Of a stretch of 42,590 bases of DNA, positions 35,064 through 42,393 are shown piece after piece (position 1 is the stretch's first letter; every line of letters begins with the position of its first letter). The position numbers were made by a program, and so were the translations under genes. Location of the stretch: positions 1 through 42,590 of the forward strand of contig JAFLTI010000017.1 of assembly GCA_022510485.1 (NCBI GenBank). The letters run 5' to 3'. The notes beneath the pieces are model-generated. The model did no database searches, had not been told where the DNA came from, and saw nothing but the letters and a program-made list of their open reading frames with translations. Origin of the DNA: Lentimicrobiaceae bacterium. Its GTDB lineage: Bacteria > Bacteroidota > Bacteroidia > Bacteroidales > P3.

Positions 35064-35674
35064 GGCCTGTCGTCTACTTTGTTAAAAAGGTTCTTCAAGT
35101 GGGTGGTGAACCGGTTCAAATCGGGATTTTCCCTGTAGTCCTGCCATATCTCGCCCAACATGGCGGCACCTCCGAATCCCCATTGCCTAAGCAAGGGAAA
35201 ATATTTGGTGCGCACGCCTCCCAAAGCCAAGACCTTATAGTCTATAATGCCGTTTTTGCCAGCATTCGAAAGCGTTTCGGGCAAAAATCCGCCGGTATAG
35301 CCTGCTTTGGAAATACTGTCGAAAATAGGGCTTAGAAATACGTAATCGCAGGTTTTCTTGTATTCCCGCACTTGCTGTAAATCGTGGCAGCTGGCGCTTA
35401 TCGAGCTAATATGCCTCGGCGGGGTGGGGTTGCGGCGGTTCAGATGCACGCCTTGCACGCCGTATTCCTCGCACAATTCAAAATGATCGTGCAACCGTAC
35501 CTTGCCTAAAATTTCGGGAGAAAGGCTCTCCAACAGTAACCGAATTTGGCTCTGACTATAGCCGGGTTTACGCAAATGAATGGCGCACACCCTCGGTATA
35601 TTGCCCACAATCCGCAAGGCATGAACTTCATCGGGAAGTTTTTCCGGATATGTAATTACGGCAATCCTGAACAT
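35054..35674 (-). CDS. second ThiE/TenI-like protein
   Basis: This 206-residue protein has the thiamin-phosphate-synthase fold but diverged sites: AIHLRKPGYSQSQIRLLLE, FELCEEYGVQGVHLNRR, CDYVFLSPIFDSISKAGYTGGF, VLALGGVRT and FGGAAMLGEIWQ. It resembles the TenI-like copy that many Bacteroidota carry in their thi operon. TenI of Bacillus is a thiazole tautomerase, so that role or a back-up ThiE is possible. It is the first gene after the TPP riboswitch and overlaps thiE. Confidence 0.8.
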   Translation of the reverse strand: MFRIAVITYPEKLPDEVHALRIVGNIPRVCAIHLRKPGYSQSQIRLLLESLSPEILGKVRLHDHFELCEEYGVQGVHLNRRNPTPPRHISSISASCHDLQQVREYKKTCDYVFLSPIFDSISKAGYTGGFLPETLSNAGKNGIIDYKVLALGGVRTKYFPLLRQWGFGGAAMLGEIWQDYRENPDLNRFTTHLKNLFNKVDDRPWI

Positions 35675-35740
35675 AACTTTGCTTTAATCTCTTCAATCCG
35701 GAAATAAGTTTGCAAAGGGCAGCGCGGCAGATACCGTAAA

Positions 35741-35811
35741 CTAAATCCCTACGGCGGCATTACCCGCATCAGGTTATATGGGTTTAATCTCAGCCTTGCG
35801 GCACCCCTGTT
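35741..35811 (-). promoter_or_regulatory. TPP riboswitch (THI element)
   Basis: On the minus strand the aptamer shows all conserved parts in order: ACAGGGGTGC, GGCTGAGAT, AAACCC, ACCTGAT, CGGGTAATGCCG and CGTAGGGA. It lies in the 5' leader of the thi genes, about 70 bases before the first start codon. Bound thiamin diphosphate is expected to lower expression of all six thi genes. No clear terminator stem was seen after it, so control of translation start is likely. Confidence 0.95.
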
Positions 35812-35841
35812 GGATGTAATAATTAGATCCGAATCTTTCCG

Positions 35842-35873
35842 CAAAGATAGAAAAAAGCATTTAGAACGGCAAT
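35842..35873 (-). promoter_or_regulatory. promoter of the thi operon
   Basis: On the minus strand ATTG (35873-35870), 20 bases, TATCTTTG (35849-35842). The -33 part lies inside the palindromic repeat that starts at 35851. Transcription would begin about 25 bases before the riboswitch. Confidence 0.58.
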
Positions 35874-36049
35874 CTGCGGCGTTGCTGCCCTTGTCTTGTT
35901 CGGTCACGTTGGCTACGCCGACGTTTTCTCGCCTCGGCATAACCCAAGCAAGCTTGGTTCTGCTCTCGGCTTAACGAAAACGGTCATTAGTACGCTCCCT
36001 CACCGCCTGCGGGCTGCGCCTTGCATCTTGCCATTCTAAATGCTTTTTT
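35851..36049. repeat. 199-bp palindromic element, copy 2 (MITE-like)
   Basis: Bounded by AAAAAAGCATTTAGAAcGGCAA at the left and its inverse TTGCCaTTCTAAATGCTTTTTT at the right. Inside are the same arms as in 608-734 but in the opposite orientation: ctgcggcgttgctgcccttg with gttcggtcacg on the left, gtacgctccctc, gggctgcgccttgcatc on the right. The centre is about 70 bases longer and holds a nested inverted repeat (cgttttc and gaaaacg) around CCAAGCAAGCTTGG. It contains no coding sequence. Confidence 0.75.
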
Positions 36050-36122
36050 CCAGATTGTTTCCGATTTGGTTTTCTCCTCCTCCCGAGTTACGAACTTGCG
36101 CTTTGCATCTTTCAGAGTTTCA

Positions 36123-36478
36123 TTACGATTGGTCGGGGATGGGATAGAGGGTGCGTGCTACGAAATTGCGGCGGAACCACCTCCAAGTCCACCAGATAAA
36201 GTTCATCTTTAACATAACGCAACGGCGCATACCGGGAAATCTTACCGCCACAACATATCGCTTAGGGTCGTAAGGAAAAATAACTTCTTCTATTTTTCCG
36301 GATGCCGAAGAGGAAAGATAGGATGAACCGAATGTTCCGGAGCGGTTCTACCCTTAAAATGAGAGGAATCATCGCCATAACCGATACATTTTACCGCATT
36401 AAGACGAGGCATAATAACAAGACAAAATAATACTTTTTGCCTCATAAAAGAACAAGACATCATAGGAATGACTGAGGT
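36123..36478 (-). pseudogene. C-terminal remnant of a probable glycosyltransferase, frameshifted
   Basis: On the minus strand a frame is open from 36478 to a TAG at 36290-36292 (62 codons, including MPRLNAVKCIGYGDDSSHFKG). The frame one base over carries on with IEEVIFPYDPKRYVVAVRFPG to a TAA at 36123. Adding one A to the A5 run at 36293-36297 joins them (HPEK then IEEVIF). The IGYGDDSSHF region recalls the NIGLKYGVHF region near the end of the intact transferase at 37449. The N-terminal part is missing: the frame meets a stop 16 bases after licD. Sequence-like coding content is clear; the family call is inference. Confidence 0.5.
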
Positions 36479-36493
36479 CTATTTACAATGGTT

Positions 36494-37243
36494 TTAGGAA
36501 GAACTCTTAAATAGTTCAGGTTCGATATACACGGCGTGGAAAACACGTTTTTCTTTAGGCGGCAGTTGCATATAATCTTTATAAAGGTCGCGGAGATAGG
36601 CGTCAGGATCCGCCGGTGCCATAAATGTGCAGCCTTCAAATTCTATTTCTCCAATAGGAAAGATAGAACTCTTTTTATGCATGTTGCCATTCCAGTTGTT
36701 ATGGAGTGTATTAGACATATAACGATGCCTATGGGGAGAGAACAATTTGGTAAAGAACCACAATACTCGGCAAAGTGCATAACGGCAACAGAAATAAACA
36801 AAAGCTATCGTATTGTGGATGGAATAATAATGGGCTCGGGTCAATAGGGCGTGGCTTGCACAGGTACCTTTGGTTATAAACCGTATCCATTTTCTACCGG
36901 CAGCAGGGTAGTCTATAAAAGGAAAAATATCTACGAAAATACCTTTGCAGTAGGGTGCGTTTAAATCATCGTCTTTTGATAAGAAAAAGGAATTGAGGTT
37001 TCTGACTTTCAATACCGGTTGACTGCCGCCCCCTTTCTCGGGAATTTCCAATAGCAGGTGTTCGGGCAATTCATCAGGTGCCACTTTGCAAAAAGTTTCA
37101 GTGTCTTTCTGTGTCATGGCAATGTCAATATCGTCATCCCATGGAATAAACCCCTTATGCCGGACAGCCCCCAAAAGACTACCGCTATCCAACCAATAGC
37201 AAAGCCCATGTTTGCGGCAGATACGGTCTATTTCTTGGAGCAT
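36494..37243 (-). CDS. LicD-family phosphotransferase, possible 5' frameshift
   Basis: This 249-residue protein has the LicD signature YWLDSGSLLGAVRHKGFIPWDDDIDIAM with the metal-binding DDDID at residues 36-40. LicD proteins transfer phosphocholine or similar groups to surface glycans. The conserved family N-terminus continues upstream in frame (NLRACQLKQLA) with no start codon. An ATG at 37319 would reach it if one A were removed from the A6 run (37304-37309, minus strand), giving 25 more residues. So the ATG at 37243 may give a shortened protein, or the gene is switched by slippage. It lies in an AT-rich glycan locus, divergent from the next transferase. Confidence 0.8.
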   Translation of the reverse strand: MLQEIDRICRKHGLCYWLDSGSLLGAVRHKGFIPWDDDIDIAMTQKDTETFCKVAPDELPEHLLLEIPEKGGGSQPVLKVRNLNSFFLSKDDDLNAPYCKGIFVDIFPFIDYPAAGRKWIRFITKGTCASHALLTRAHYYSIHNTIAFVYFCCRYALCRVLWFFTKLFSPHRHRYMSNTLHNNWNGNMHKKSSIFPIGEIEFEGCTFMAPADPDAYLRDLYKDYMQLPPKEKRVFHAVYIEPELFKSSS

Positions 37244-37345
37244 GGCAAGTTGTTTAAGCTGGCAAGCCCGTAGGTTTTGTTGCTTATAGTCGGCTACAAA
37301 GTCTTTTTTGAGATTTCATATCCTATGAATTTGTTATTTATTATA

Positions 37346-37353
37346 CAAAAATA
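37346..37353 (-). promoter_or_regulatory. candidate -7 box for licD
   Basis: On the minus strand TATTTTTG, with TTTG 22 bases upstream (37379-37376). It would direct transcription to the ATG at 37319. The spacing is slightly long. Confidence 0.35.
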
Positions 37354-37423
37354 ACATTTTTTTATTCGGTTTATGCAAATTATATGGTTTATTAAAGTTT
37401 TTATTTTGAAATATAAATTTTGC

Positions 37424-37431
37424 TACATTTG
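37424..37431 (+). promoter_or_regulatory. candidate -7 box for the 37449 transferase gene
   Basis: TACATTTG matches TAnnTTTG and sits 17 bases before the ATG. The upstream region is T-rich without an exact TTTG at the usual distance. Confidence 0.4.
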
Positions 37432-37448
37432 CCAATAAAATAAATACA

Positions 37449-38378
37449 ATGAGCATAGAAATTCACACCCTTGCGCCAGTTGCAATGTTTGTTTATAATA
37501 GGCTTTCTTTGACTAAGAAAACGATTGCACATTTGCAGAAAAATGAATTGGCGAATCAAACCCCATTATACATATTCAGCGATGGAGGAAAAGATGAAAA
37601 GTCTTGGAAAAAGGTGCATGAGCTTAGGAAATATCTTCACTCAATTACGGGATTCAAGGAAGTCCATATTATCGAACGACCCGAAAATTTTCATTTGGCA
37701 AAGAATATAACGGAGGGCATAAAAAGTGTATTGGCAGAATATGATAGAATTATTGTGGTGGAAGATGATATATGCACATCTCCTGTCTTTCTGCAATATA
37801 TGAACCAAGCATTGGAAAAGTATGCGGAGGTTAAGCAAGTGATGCATATTGCCGGCTTTACAAATTTAGATATTCCGCAAAGGGGAGATACCTATTTTAC
37901 CCGCCATATGGCGTGTTGGGGCTGGGCTACATGGAAAGACCGTTGGCAATCCTTTATTCTGTATCCGTCTCGCGATGAAGCATTGGCAGGAATGAGCCAA
38001 GATGAATTGAATCGTATTGAATATGATGGAGCATTCCGATGCCTTCATACATTGGATATGCAACCTATTACATGGGCTATCCGTTGGGAAATAGCAATTT
38101 ACAAGCAAAAAGGGCTTTGCCTTTCGCCAACCCATACATTAACAAGAAATATCGGACTGAAGTATGGCGTACATTTCAATAATTGGCGTATATTCGGATG
38201 GTATGAATGGGATAGACCATTCAGAATCCAACCTATAGAATTGCGGGATGTACCCTTAGAGGAAGATCCGACAATAGAGGCTATGAACGCCATAGCCTTA
38301 AAAGACCATGGTATGCGATACAATCTGTTAGGAAAGATAGCGCGATATTTTTACTTGAAAGTTAAAAAGTGTCTTTAG
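37449..38378 (+). CDS. glycosyltransferase, GT-A type (GT2-like)
   Basis: This 309-residue protein begins with a nucleotide-sugar fold: APVAMFVYNRLSLTKKTIAHLQKN, LYIFSDGGKDEKS, then IIVVEDDICTSPVFLQYMNQAL with the metal-binding EDD at about residues 98-100. The stretch RHMACWGWATWKDRW and the later THTLTRNIGLKYGVHFNN are typical of the small sugar transferases in Bacteroidota glycan loci (HlpA-like annotation). It is on the plus strand between minus-strand genes and ends 4 bases into the converging WbsX-like gene. The sugar is unknown. Confidence 0.8.
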   Translation: MSIEIHTLAPVAMFVYNRLSLTKKTIAHLQKNELANQTPLYIFSDGGKDEKSWKKVHELRKYLHSITGFKEVHIIERPENFHLAKNITEGIKSVLAEYDRIIVVEDDICTSPVFLQYMNQALEKYAEVKQVMHIAGFTNLDIPQRGDTYFTRHMACWGWATWKDRWQSFILYPSRDEALAGMSQDELNRIEYDGAFRCLHTLDMQPITWAIRWEIAIYKQKGLCLSPTHTLTRNIGLKYGVHFNNWRIFGWYEWDRPFRIQPIELRDVPLEEDPTIEAMNAIALKDHGMRYNLLGKIARYFYLKVKKCL

Positions 38379-39493
38379 TGCATGCTCTTTTCGGAATCGG
38401 AAAATTCACGTAAAGCATTATCTAAGGCTTCGAGATAAGAAAGCCCAAATTTTAAATCGGGTTCCATATAATTACCTTCGGCCCATTCATTCCAGGATTT
38501 TAGGAATACGATGCGCCTATCAGAGTCTTTATGTATTACGTTCTCAAAAGTACGGAGCACGTGATTCTCGAATTTTTTGGGAGTAGAATGGATAAGGATA
38601 TGACCGTTTCTTCCTGATCTTGGCGAATGATCCCAGTTTGGAATAATGGTAGGATAATAGTCGGGGTTGCGATCCTCATTCCCTGTGAAGAATTTGGCAG
38701 CTCGAGAATATTCTACAAGGCGCCCTTTTTTGAATATGATGCGCATGAGTTTCATGTGAAACTTTTCGATAATAGAGAAATCTTGCTTGAAAAAATCAAA
38801 GAGTCGTACAATATTTACAGAATCGAATCCTAATTCTCTCAGGCTACCAATATCTTTGACATTGTAAGTGTGTGCGATAAAATGGATTCCTTTCAGTCCA
38901 TTTTTCACGGCAAGTTGTTGCCACAATGTAATGAATTTTTGGGCATTTGGCAGTTCAAATGGGTTGTATATCATAAAAATGGGCTTTCCGTCTACTGTTA
39001 TGTGGCGAGAATCCTTAAATGCAGGAAGAACTGTGTTAAAGTGCTCTATGTCATCTTTTTCTCCAGGATAAAGTTGCTCTATCAATATTCGGCGTGTACC
39101 ATCTTTGCTGAATTGTTTATCATCCCAACTATGATTGGCCCAAGAAAGACAAAAAGGATAATCAGGTTGGCCCGACTCAAGTACTTCCTTGAATGGCCGC
39201 TCCAATAGCTGCCGACCGTTTCCAAACCAATAATGCCAATAGCAAAAGCCTTCTACTCCATATTTTTTTGCCATTTCGGCCTGTTCGATACGTGTTTGCG
39301 GCAAGCGTAAATCATAATATCCTAAATCTGCTGGAACACGAGGTTGATAATGCCCCCTGAACAAAGGTTTGGCGTTTCCTACATTAGTCCATTCGGTAAA
39401 GCCTTTGCCCCACCATTGGTCATTTTCGGGTATAGGATGATATTGGGGTAAATAAAATGCAATGACGCGGATAGGACGTTTAGTTGTTTCCAT
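38375..39493 (-). CDS. WbsX-like glycoside-hydrolase-99-type protein of glycan synthesis
   Basis: This 372-residue protein opens with IRVIAFYLPQYHPIPENDQWWGKGFTEWTNV, the hallmark of the WbsX family often annotated as a lipopolysaccharide transferase. Further motifs are GVEGFCYWHYWFGNGRQLLERPF, CLSWANHSW and the C-terminal VFLKSWNEWAEGNYMEPD. The fold is that of GH99 endo-mannosidases and related enzymes, so the real activity may be trimming or transfer. The start is taken at 39493 (METTKRP), since the upstream 14 codons are not conserved. It converges on the 37449 gene. Confidence 0.87.
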   Translation of the reverse strand: METTKRPIRVIAFYLPQYHPIPENDQWWGKGFTEWTNVGNAKPLFRGHYQPRVPADLGYYDLRLPQTRIEQAEMAKKYGVEGFCYWHYWFGNGRQLLERPFKEVLESGQPDYPFCLSWANHSWDDKQFSKDGTRRILIEQLYPGEKDDIEHFNTVLPAFKDSRHITVDGKPIFMIYNPFELPNAQKFITLWQQLAVKNGLKGIHFIAHTYNVKDIGSLRELGFDSVNIVRLFDFFKQDFSIIEKFHMKLMRIIFKKGRLVEYSRAAKFFTGNEDRNPDYYPTIIPNWDHSPRSGRNGHILIHSTPKKFENHVLRTFENVIHKDSDRRIVFLKSWNEWAEGNYMEPDLKFGLSYLEALDNALREFSDSEKSMH

Positions 39494-39518
39494 AGTGCAG
39501 CCAATATTTTCAAGGATG

Positions 39519-39526
39519 CAAATATA
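39519..39526 (-). promoter_or_regulatory. candidate -7 box for the WbsX-like gene
   Basis: On the minus strand TATATTTG, 25 bases before the ATG at 39493. A TTTG occurs upstream but at 25 bases, longer than usual. Confidence 0.4.
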
Positions 39527-39563
39527 ATAAAACAATAATTATGCATTATAGCAAATCTTGTTG

Positions 39564-39740
39564 TTATTTGTTTCCATTTTTTAGTAACGCTATTAACCGG
39601 GATGCATCTTCAGCTGTTCGTATAGGTGTATACAATTGGTTCAAATGCTGCATCAACGATTTTGGATCAAGATCTTTTAGCAAACAGTCCTTTACTGAAC
39701 TAATTATATCTTGAAGTAGACGAAACTTTATTACTTTGGA
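39564..39740 (-). pseudogene. C-terminal stub of an unrecognised gene
   Basis: Between the GT2 and WbsX-like genes a minus-strand frame of 58 codons is open from 39740 to a TAA at 39564. It reads like a natural protein end: IKFRLLQDIISSVKDC, then LMQHLNQLYTPIRTAEDASRLIALLKNGNK. It lacks a start codon at its front (a TAA precedes the first Ser) and cannot be joined in frame to the GT2 gene. I do not recognise the family. It is most simply the 3' remainder of a lost gene. Confidence 0.45.
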
Positions 39741-39772
39741 TTAAATAGGAAGACGTTGTATATTGACAAAGC

Positions 39773-40756
39773 TTATAGCAGAAATCTAAAATATCCGGCG
39801 GAATAGATGGGGAAAAACGTACCAAGTAAGCACGTCGAAAAACTTTGTTTCCCTTGGGCAAAGGTCAGCAGATTGCCACGGCGGGCACAAAAAATACTTA
39901 ACCGCAGAAAATCGATGAAATATCGGCTTGAATACCAGTGCAGCATTTTGATACTTTCTTGCAGAACCGGTTCTTGAGAATGGATTTCCGACAAAAATTT
40001 TTCTTCACTCCGGATGATTCTTAGTATTTGAGGCCGCAATTTCCTATATAGATACCATGACTCTTTGGCAGTATTGAATAAGTTCTTGAGCGTTTTTTGA
40101 TTGCCGGTAGGGTTAAAATACGTTTTGGTGGAATTGTTTAGATGCCTCCGGTGTCGCACCAAAACAGACTCGACAAAAACAGCGCTATTGTGGGCTGTAG
40201 CCACTATTGCAAGGATTGAATCATACGTACGGAACGGATAAAAGTCGGACAAATGTATGGTTTCATCTAATAATTGCCTGGTGATAAGCATATTGTGCCC
40301 GGAAAACGTACCGACAAACAATTGCCGTAATAAAGTATGGTTTGCCGCTCTCATATCAACCGTAAAAGATACATTTTCGGAGGAAAAATGAGCGGATTTG
40401 CCTGCACAGCACATCTTGTCGCCAATGGCAGCGACCTGTATCTCCAATTTGTTATCTTCCCAAATATCGTCTTGATCAGAAATGGCAATCAACTCCCCTT
40501 TGGAACGCTGCATAGCAGAAAAGAAATTTTGGTTTACGCCAAGTTGTTTTTCGTTGCGGAAAAGCTTGATGAAAGGGTATTTTTGTGCGTATTCTTCAAC
40601 AATCGAATAGGTATTGTCGGTGGAGCAATCGTCTTGAACTATCAATTCCAAGATGGGGTAGGTTTGCCGTAATATGGAATCTAATTGTTCTTTCAGATAT
40701 TTCTCTCCATTAAAGGTACACATCACAACCGAGACAGTATGATGCTGGGTTTCCAT
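39773..40756 (-). CDS. glycosyltransferase family 2
   Basis: This 327-residue protein has the GT2 opening VSVVMCTFNGEKYLKEQLDSILRQTYPILELIVQDDCSTDNT, followed by LGVNQNFFSAMQRSKGELIAISDQDDIWEDNK with the DxD-like DQDD at about residues 94-97. The C-terminal third is basic and aromatic and probably binds the membrane. Members of this kind add rhamnose or other sugars in O-antigen and capsule synthesis. It is flanked on both sides by decayed gene ends. Confidence 0.9.
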   Translation of the reverse strand: METQHHTVSVVMCTFNGEKYLKEQLDSILRQTYPILELIVQDDCSTDNTYSIVEEYAQKYPFIKLFRNEKQLGVNQNFFSAMQRSKGELIAISDQDDIWEDNKLEIQVAAIGDKMCCAGKSAHFSSENVSFTVDMRAANHTLLRQLFVGTFSGHNMLITRQLLDETIHLSDFYPFRTYDSILAIVATAHNSAVFVESVLVRHRRHLNNSTKTYFNPTGNQKTLKNLFNTAKESWYLYRKLRPQILRIIRSEEKFLSEIHSQEPVLQESIKMLHWYSSRYFIDFLRLSIFCARRGNLLTFAQGKQSFSTCLLGTFFPIYSAGYFRFLL

Positions 40757-40848
40757 ATTGTATCTTTATTATAGGAAAATAGCCTTCCTTATTATTTTAA
40801 TACAAAAGAACAACAATGGATAGAAAAAAGCAAGAATATTTTTGAGTT

Positions 40849-41028
40849 TTATTTTCCCAGCAACCACTTCCAAGCGGGAACTACCTTTATGGTAATTTCT
40901 TCTTGTTTAATAACATATTCTTTGTCAGGGGTTATAATGCTGTTTCCCGTTTGTGCGAGCGATTATCCGACATATCCCAACATACCTGAATCAAATACGA
41001 AGAGTTTCCTAAAATCAAGGAAAGAATT
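40849..41028 (-). pseudogene. decayed gene end with an in-frame stop
   Basis: On the minus strand NSFLDFRKLFVFDSGMLGYVG is followed by a TAA (40963-40965) and, in the same frame, SLAQTGNSIITPDKEY and on to VVPAWKWLLGK and a TAA at 40849. Base use and residue pattern look like former coding DNA. No family is recognised. The 40757-41130 gap otherwise holds the GT4 stub and a terminator hairpin. Confidence 0.33.
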
Positions 41029-41030
41029 TC

Positions 41031-41059
41031 AAAAAGTTTCCTTTTCAAAAGGAAACTTT
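41031..41059 (-). terminator. hairpin terminator after the GT4 gene
   Basis: AAAGTTTCCTTTT and AAAAGGAAACTTT form a 13-base perfect inverted repeat with a one-base centre (41033-41059). Read on the minus strand it ends in a T-run (41035-41031). The stop codon of the GT4 stub lies in the apex. Confidence 0.65.
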
Positions 41060-41146
41060 ATAGATTTCGTTGTAGCGTTGGGCAATACTATCTTCTGAAT
41101 AACAATCTAATACCTTCTTTCGGCAGAGTTCTATGTTAAGTTGAGT
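41045..41146 (-). pseudogene. C-terminal stub of a second GT4 glycosyltransferase
   Basis: A minus-strand frame of 33 codons runs from 41146 to a TGA at 41045, overlapping the last 16 bases of the intact GT4 gene in another frame. Its end (ELCRKKVLDCYSEDSIAQRY and NEIYKVSF) lines up with the end of that gene (ETLRQNVINHYTPEIVAKQY and EQLYRNKL): seven identities in 28 positions and many similar residues. It looks like the tail of a related transferase whose body was replaced. Confidence 0.55.
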
Positions 41147-42393
41147 TTATTTCGATATAATTGTTCGTATTGTTTTGCCACTATCTCAGGAGTGTAATGA
41201 TTGATTACGTTTTGGCGTAATGTTTCAGATGAAATCTTTTTGCCTTCGGTAATACCCCACAAAATTCCATCTGCAAGAGATTCTATGGAAGGATACTCTG
41301 CAAGATATCCAGTTTCTTTGTGCCGGATGATGTCGGTTTGACCACTATTATTGTATGAAACGGGGAGACACCCGCAAGCTTGAGCCTCAATCAATGTTTG
41401 TCCGAAAGTTTCATAGGAGGAAGCCGAAATCAATATATCGGCGGCAGAATAAAGTTTTGCAAGGAGGGAATTTTCGTTGATAGTGCCTTTATAAGTATAA
41501 GTAATTGGAATGGATTTGAAAATTTGTTCCGGATGTTTAATCCCACCAAAAAGAACAAGATGCAGTTGCTGGGGGAGGATTTTTTGATTCTTTATCAAAT
41601 ATTCTAAGGCTTGCAATAGTTTGTCAAAGCCTTTTATGGGAGTATCTATCCGATATGCTCCGAACAATAATATTTTGGTTGGAGTGGCGGGAAGTTGAAG
41701 CTCTTTACGACAGATATTTTTGTCTTGTGGTACAAATTCGGAAATGGAAATGGTATTGGGGATAACGTAAATTGGTTTGTCTGCCAAAAGGCGGCTTGTG
41801 CGCGCTCTTTCTGCAAGCCAGTTACTTACAGTAACTACAGAAAAAGATGAATTTTGCCATAGCTGCTGTTTTTTAAGAAAAATCCGATTGGCTAAATCGT
41901 GCTTGCCGGGAAAGCGCAGAAAGAGACAATTGCGACATTCTTTTGTGTAATTGTTGCAGGTATAGGCGTAATGGCAGATGCCTGTACATTCCCACATATC
42001 GTGCATAGTCCAGATAACGGGTTTGTTTGACAGGAATATACAACGAAGACTTTCAAGTGAAAGAAAGCCTTGATTAATCCAGTGTAGATGAATAAGGTCT
42101 GCATTGATAAAATCGGGATGTTTCGTTATGTCAAAACCGGAATCAGCGATGGAAACAGTGAAAAGATTTTTTTTGCTAAAAAGATTATTGAGCCATATAA
42201 AAATTCGTTCCCGATAAAATTTCCATTTTTTTTGCCATGACTTTCCGATGACAGAAACACAAGGGTCATCGCTTGTTTTATGCAAAACCAACATTTTGGC
42301 ATCTATGCCGTTCTTGTTCAGGGCTTTCATAAGGCGGTTGGCTGCTATCGCCGCACCTCCCGTCCGTTCCGAAGTGTTTACTATTAAGACCAT
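41131..42393 (-). CDS. glycosyltransferase family 4 (GT-B type)
   Basis: This 420-residue protein starts with MVLIVNTSERTGGAAIAANRLMKALNKNG, the usual opening of this group. A cysteine-rich segment follows (WECTGICHYAYTCNNYTKECRNCLF), then the GT4 C-terminal half with ILLFGAYRIDTPIKGFDKLLQALEYL, ADILISASSYETFGQTLIEAQACGCLPVSYNNSGQTDII, the ExxxxxxxE site being ETFGQTLIEA. The start is taken at 42393, since the 28 codons upstream are unlike the family. It probably adds a sugar in capsule or LPS synthesis. An inverted repeat lies 2 bases before the start codon. Confidence 0.9.
   Translation of the reverse strand: MVLIVNTSERTGGAAIAANRLMKALNKNGIDAKMLVLHKTSDDPCVSVIGKSWQKKWKFYRERIFIWLNNLFSKKNLFTVSIADSGFDITKHPDFINADLIHLHWINQGFLSLESLRCIFLSNKPVIWTMHDMWECTGICHYAYTCNNYTKECRNCLFLRFPGKHDLANRIFLKKQQLWQNSSFSVVTVSNWLAERARTSRLLADKPIYVIPNTISISEFVPQDKNICRKELQLPATPTKILLFGAYRIDTPIKGFDKLLQALEYLIKNQKILPQQLHLVLFGGIKHPEQIFKSIPITYTYKGTINENSLLAKLYSAADILISASSYETFGQTLIEAQACGCLPVSYNNSGQTDIIRHKETGYLAEYPSIESLADGILWGITEGKKISSETLRQNVINHYTPEIVAKQYEQLYRNKLNLT

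Noticed and set aside
40889-41098. 69-codon plus-strand open frame in the gap before GT4
   Set aside because: It is antisense to the decayed frames and spans the terminator hairpin; no start signal or family.
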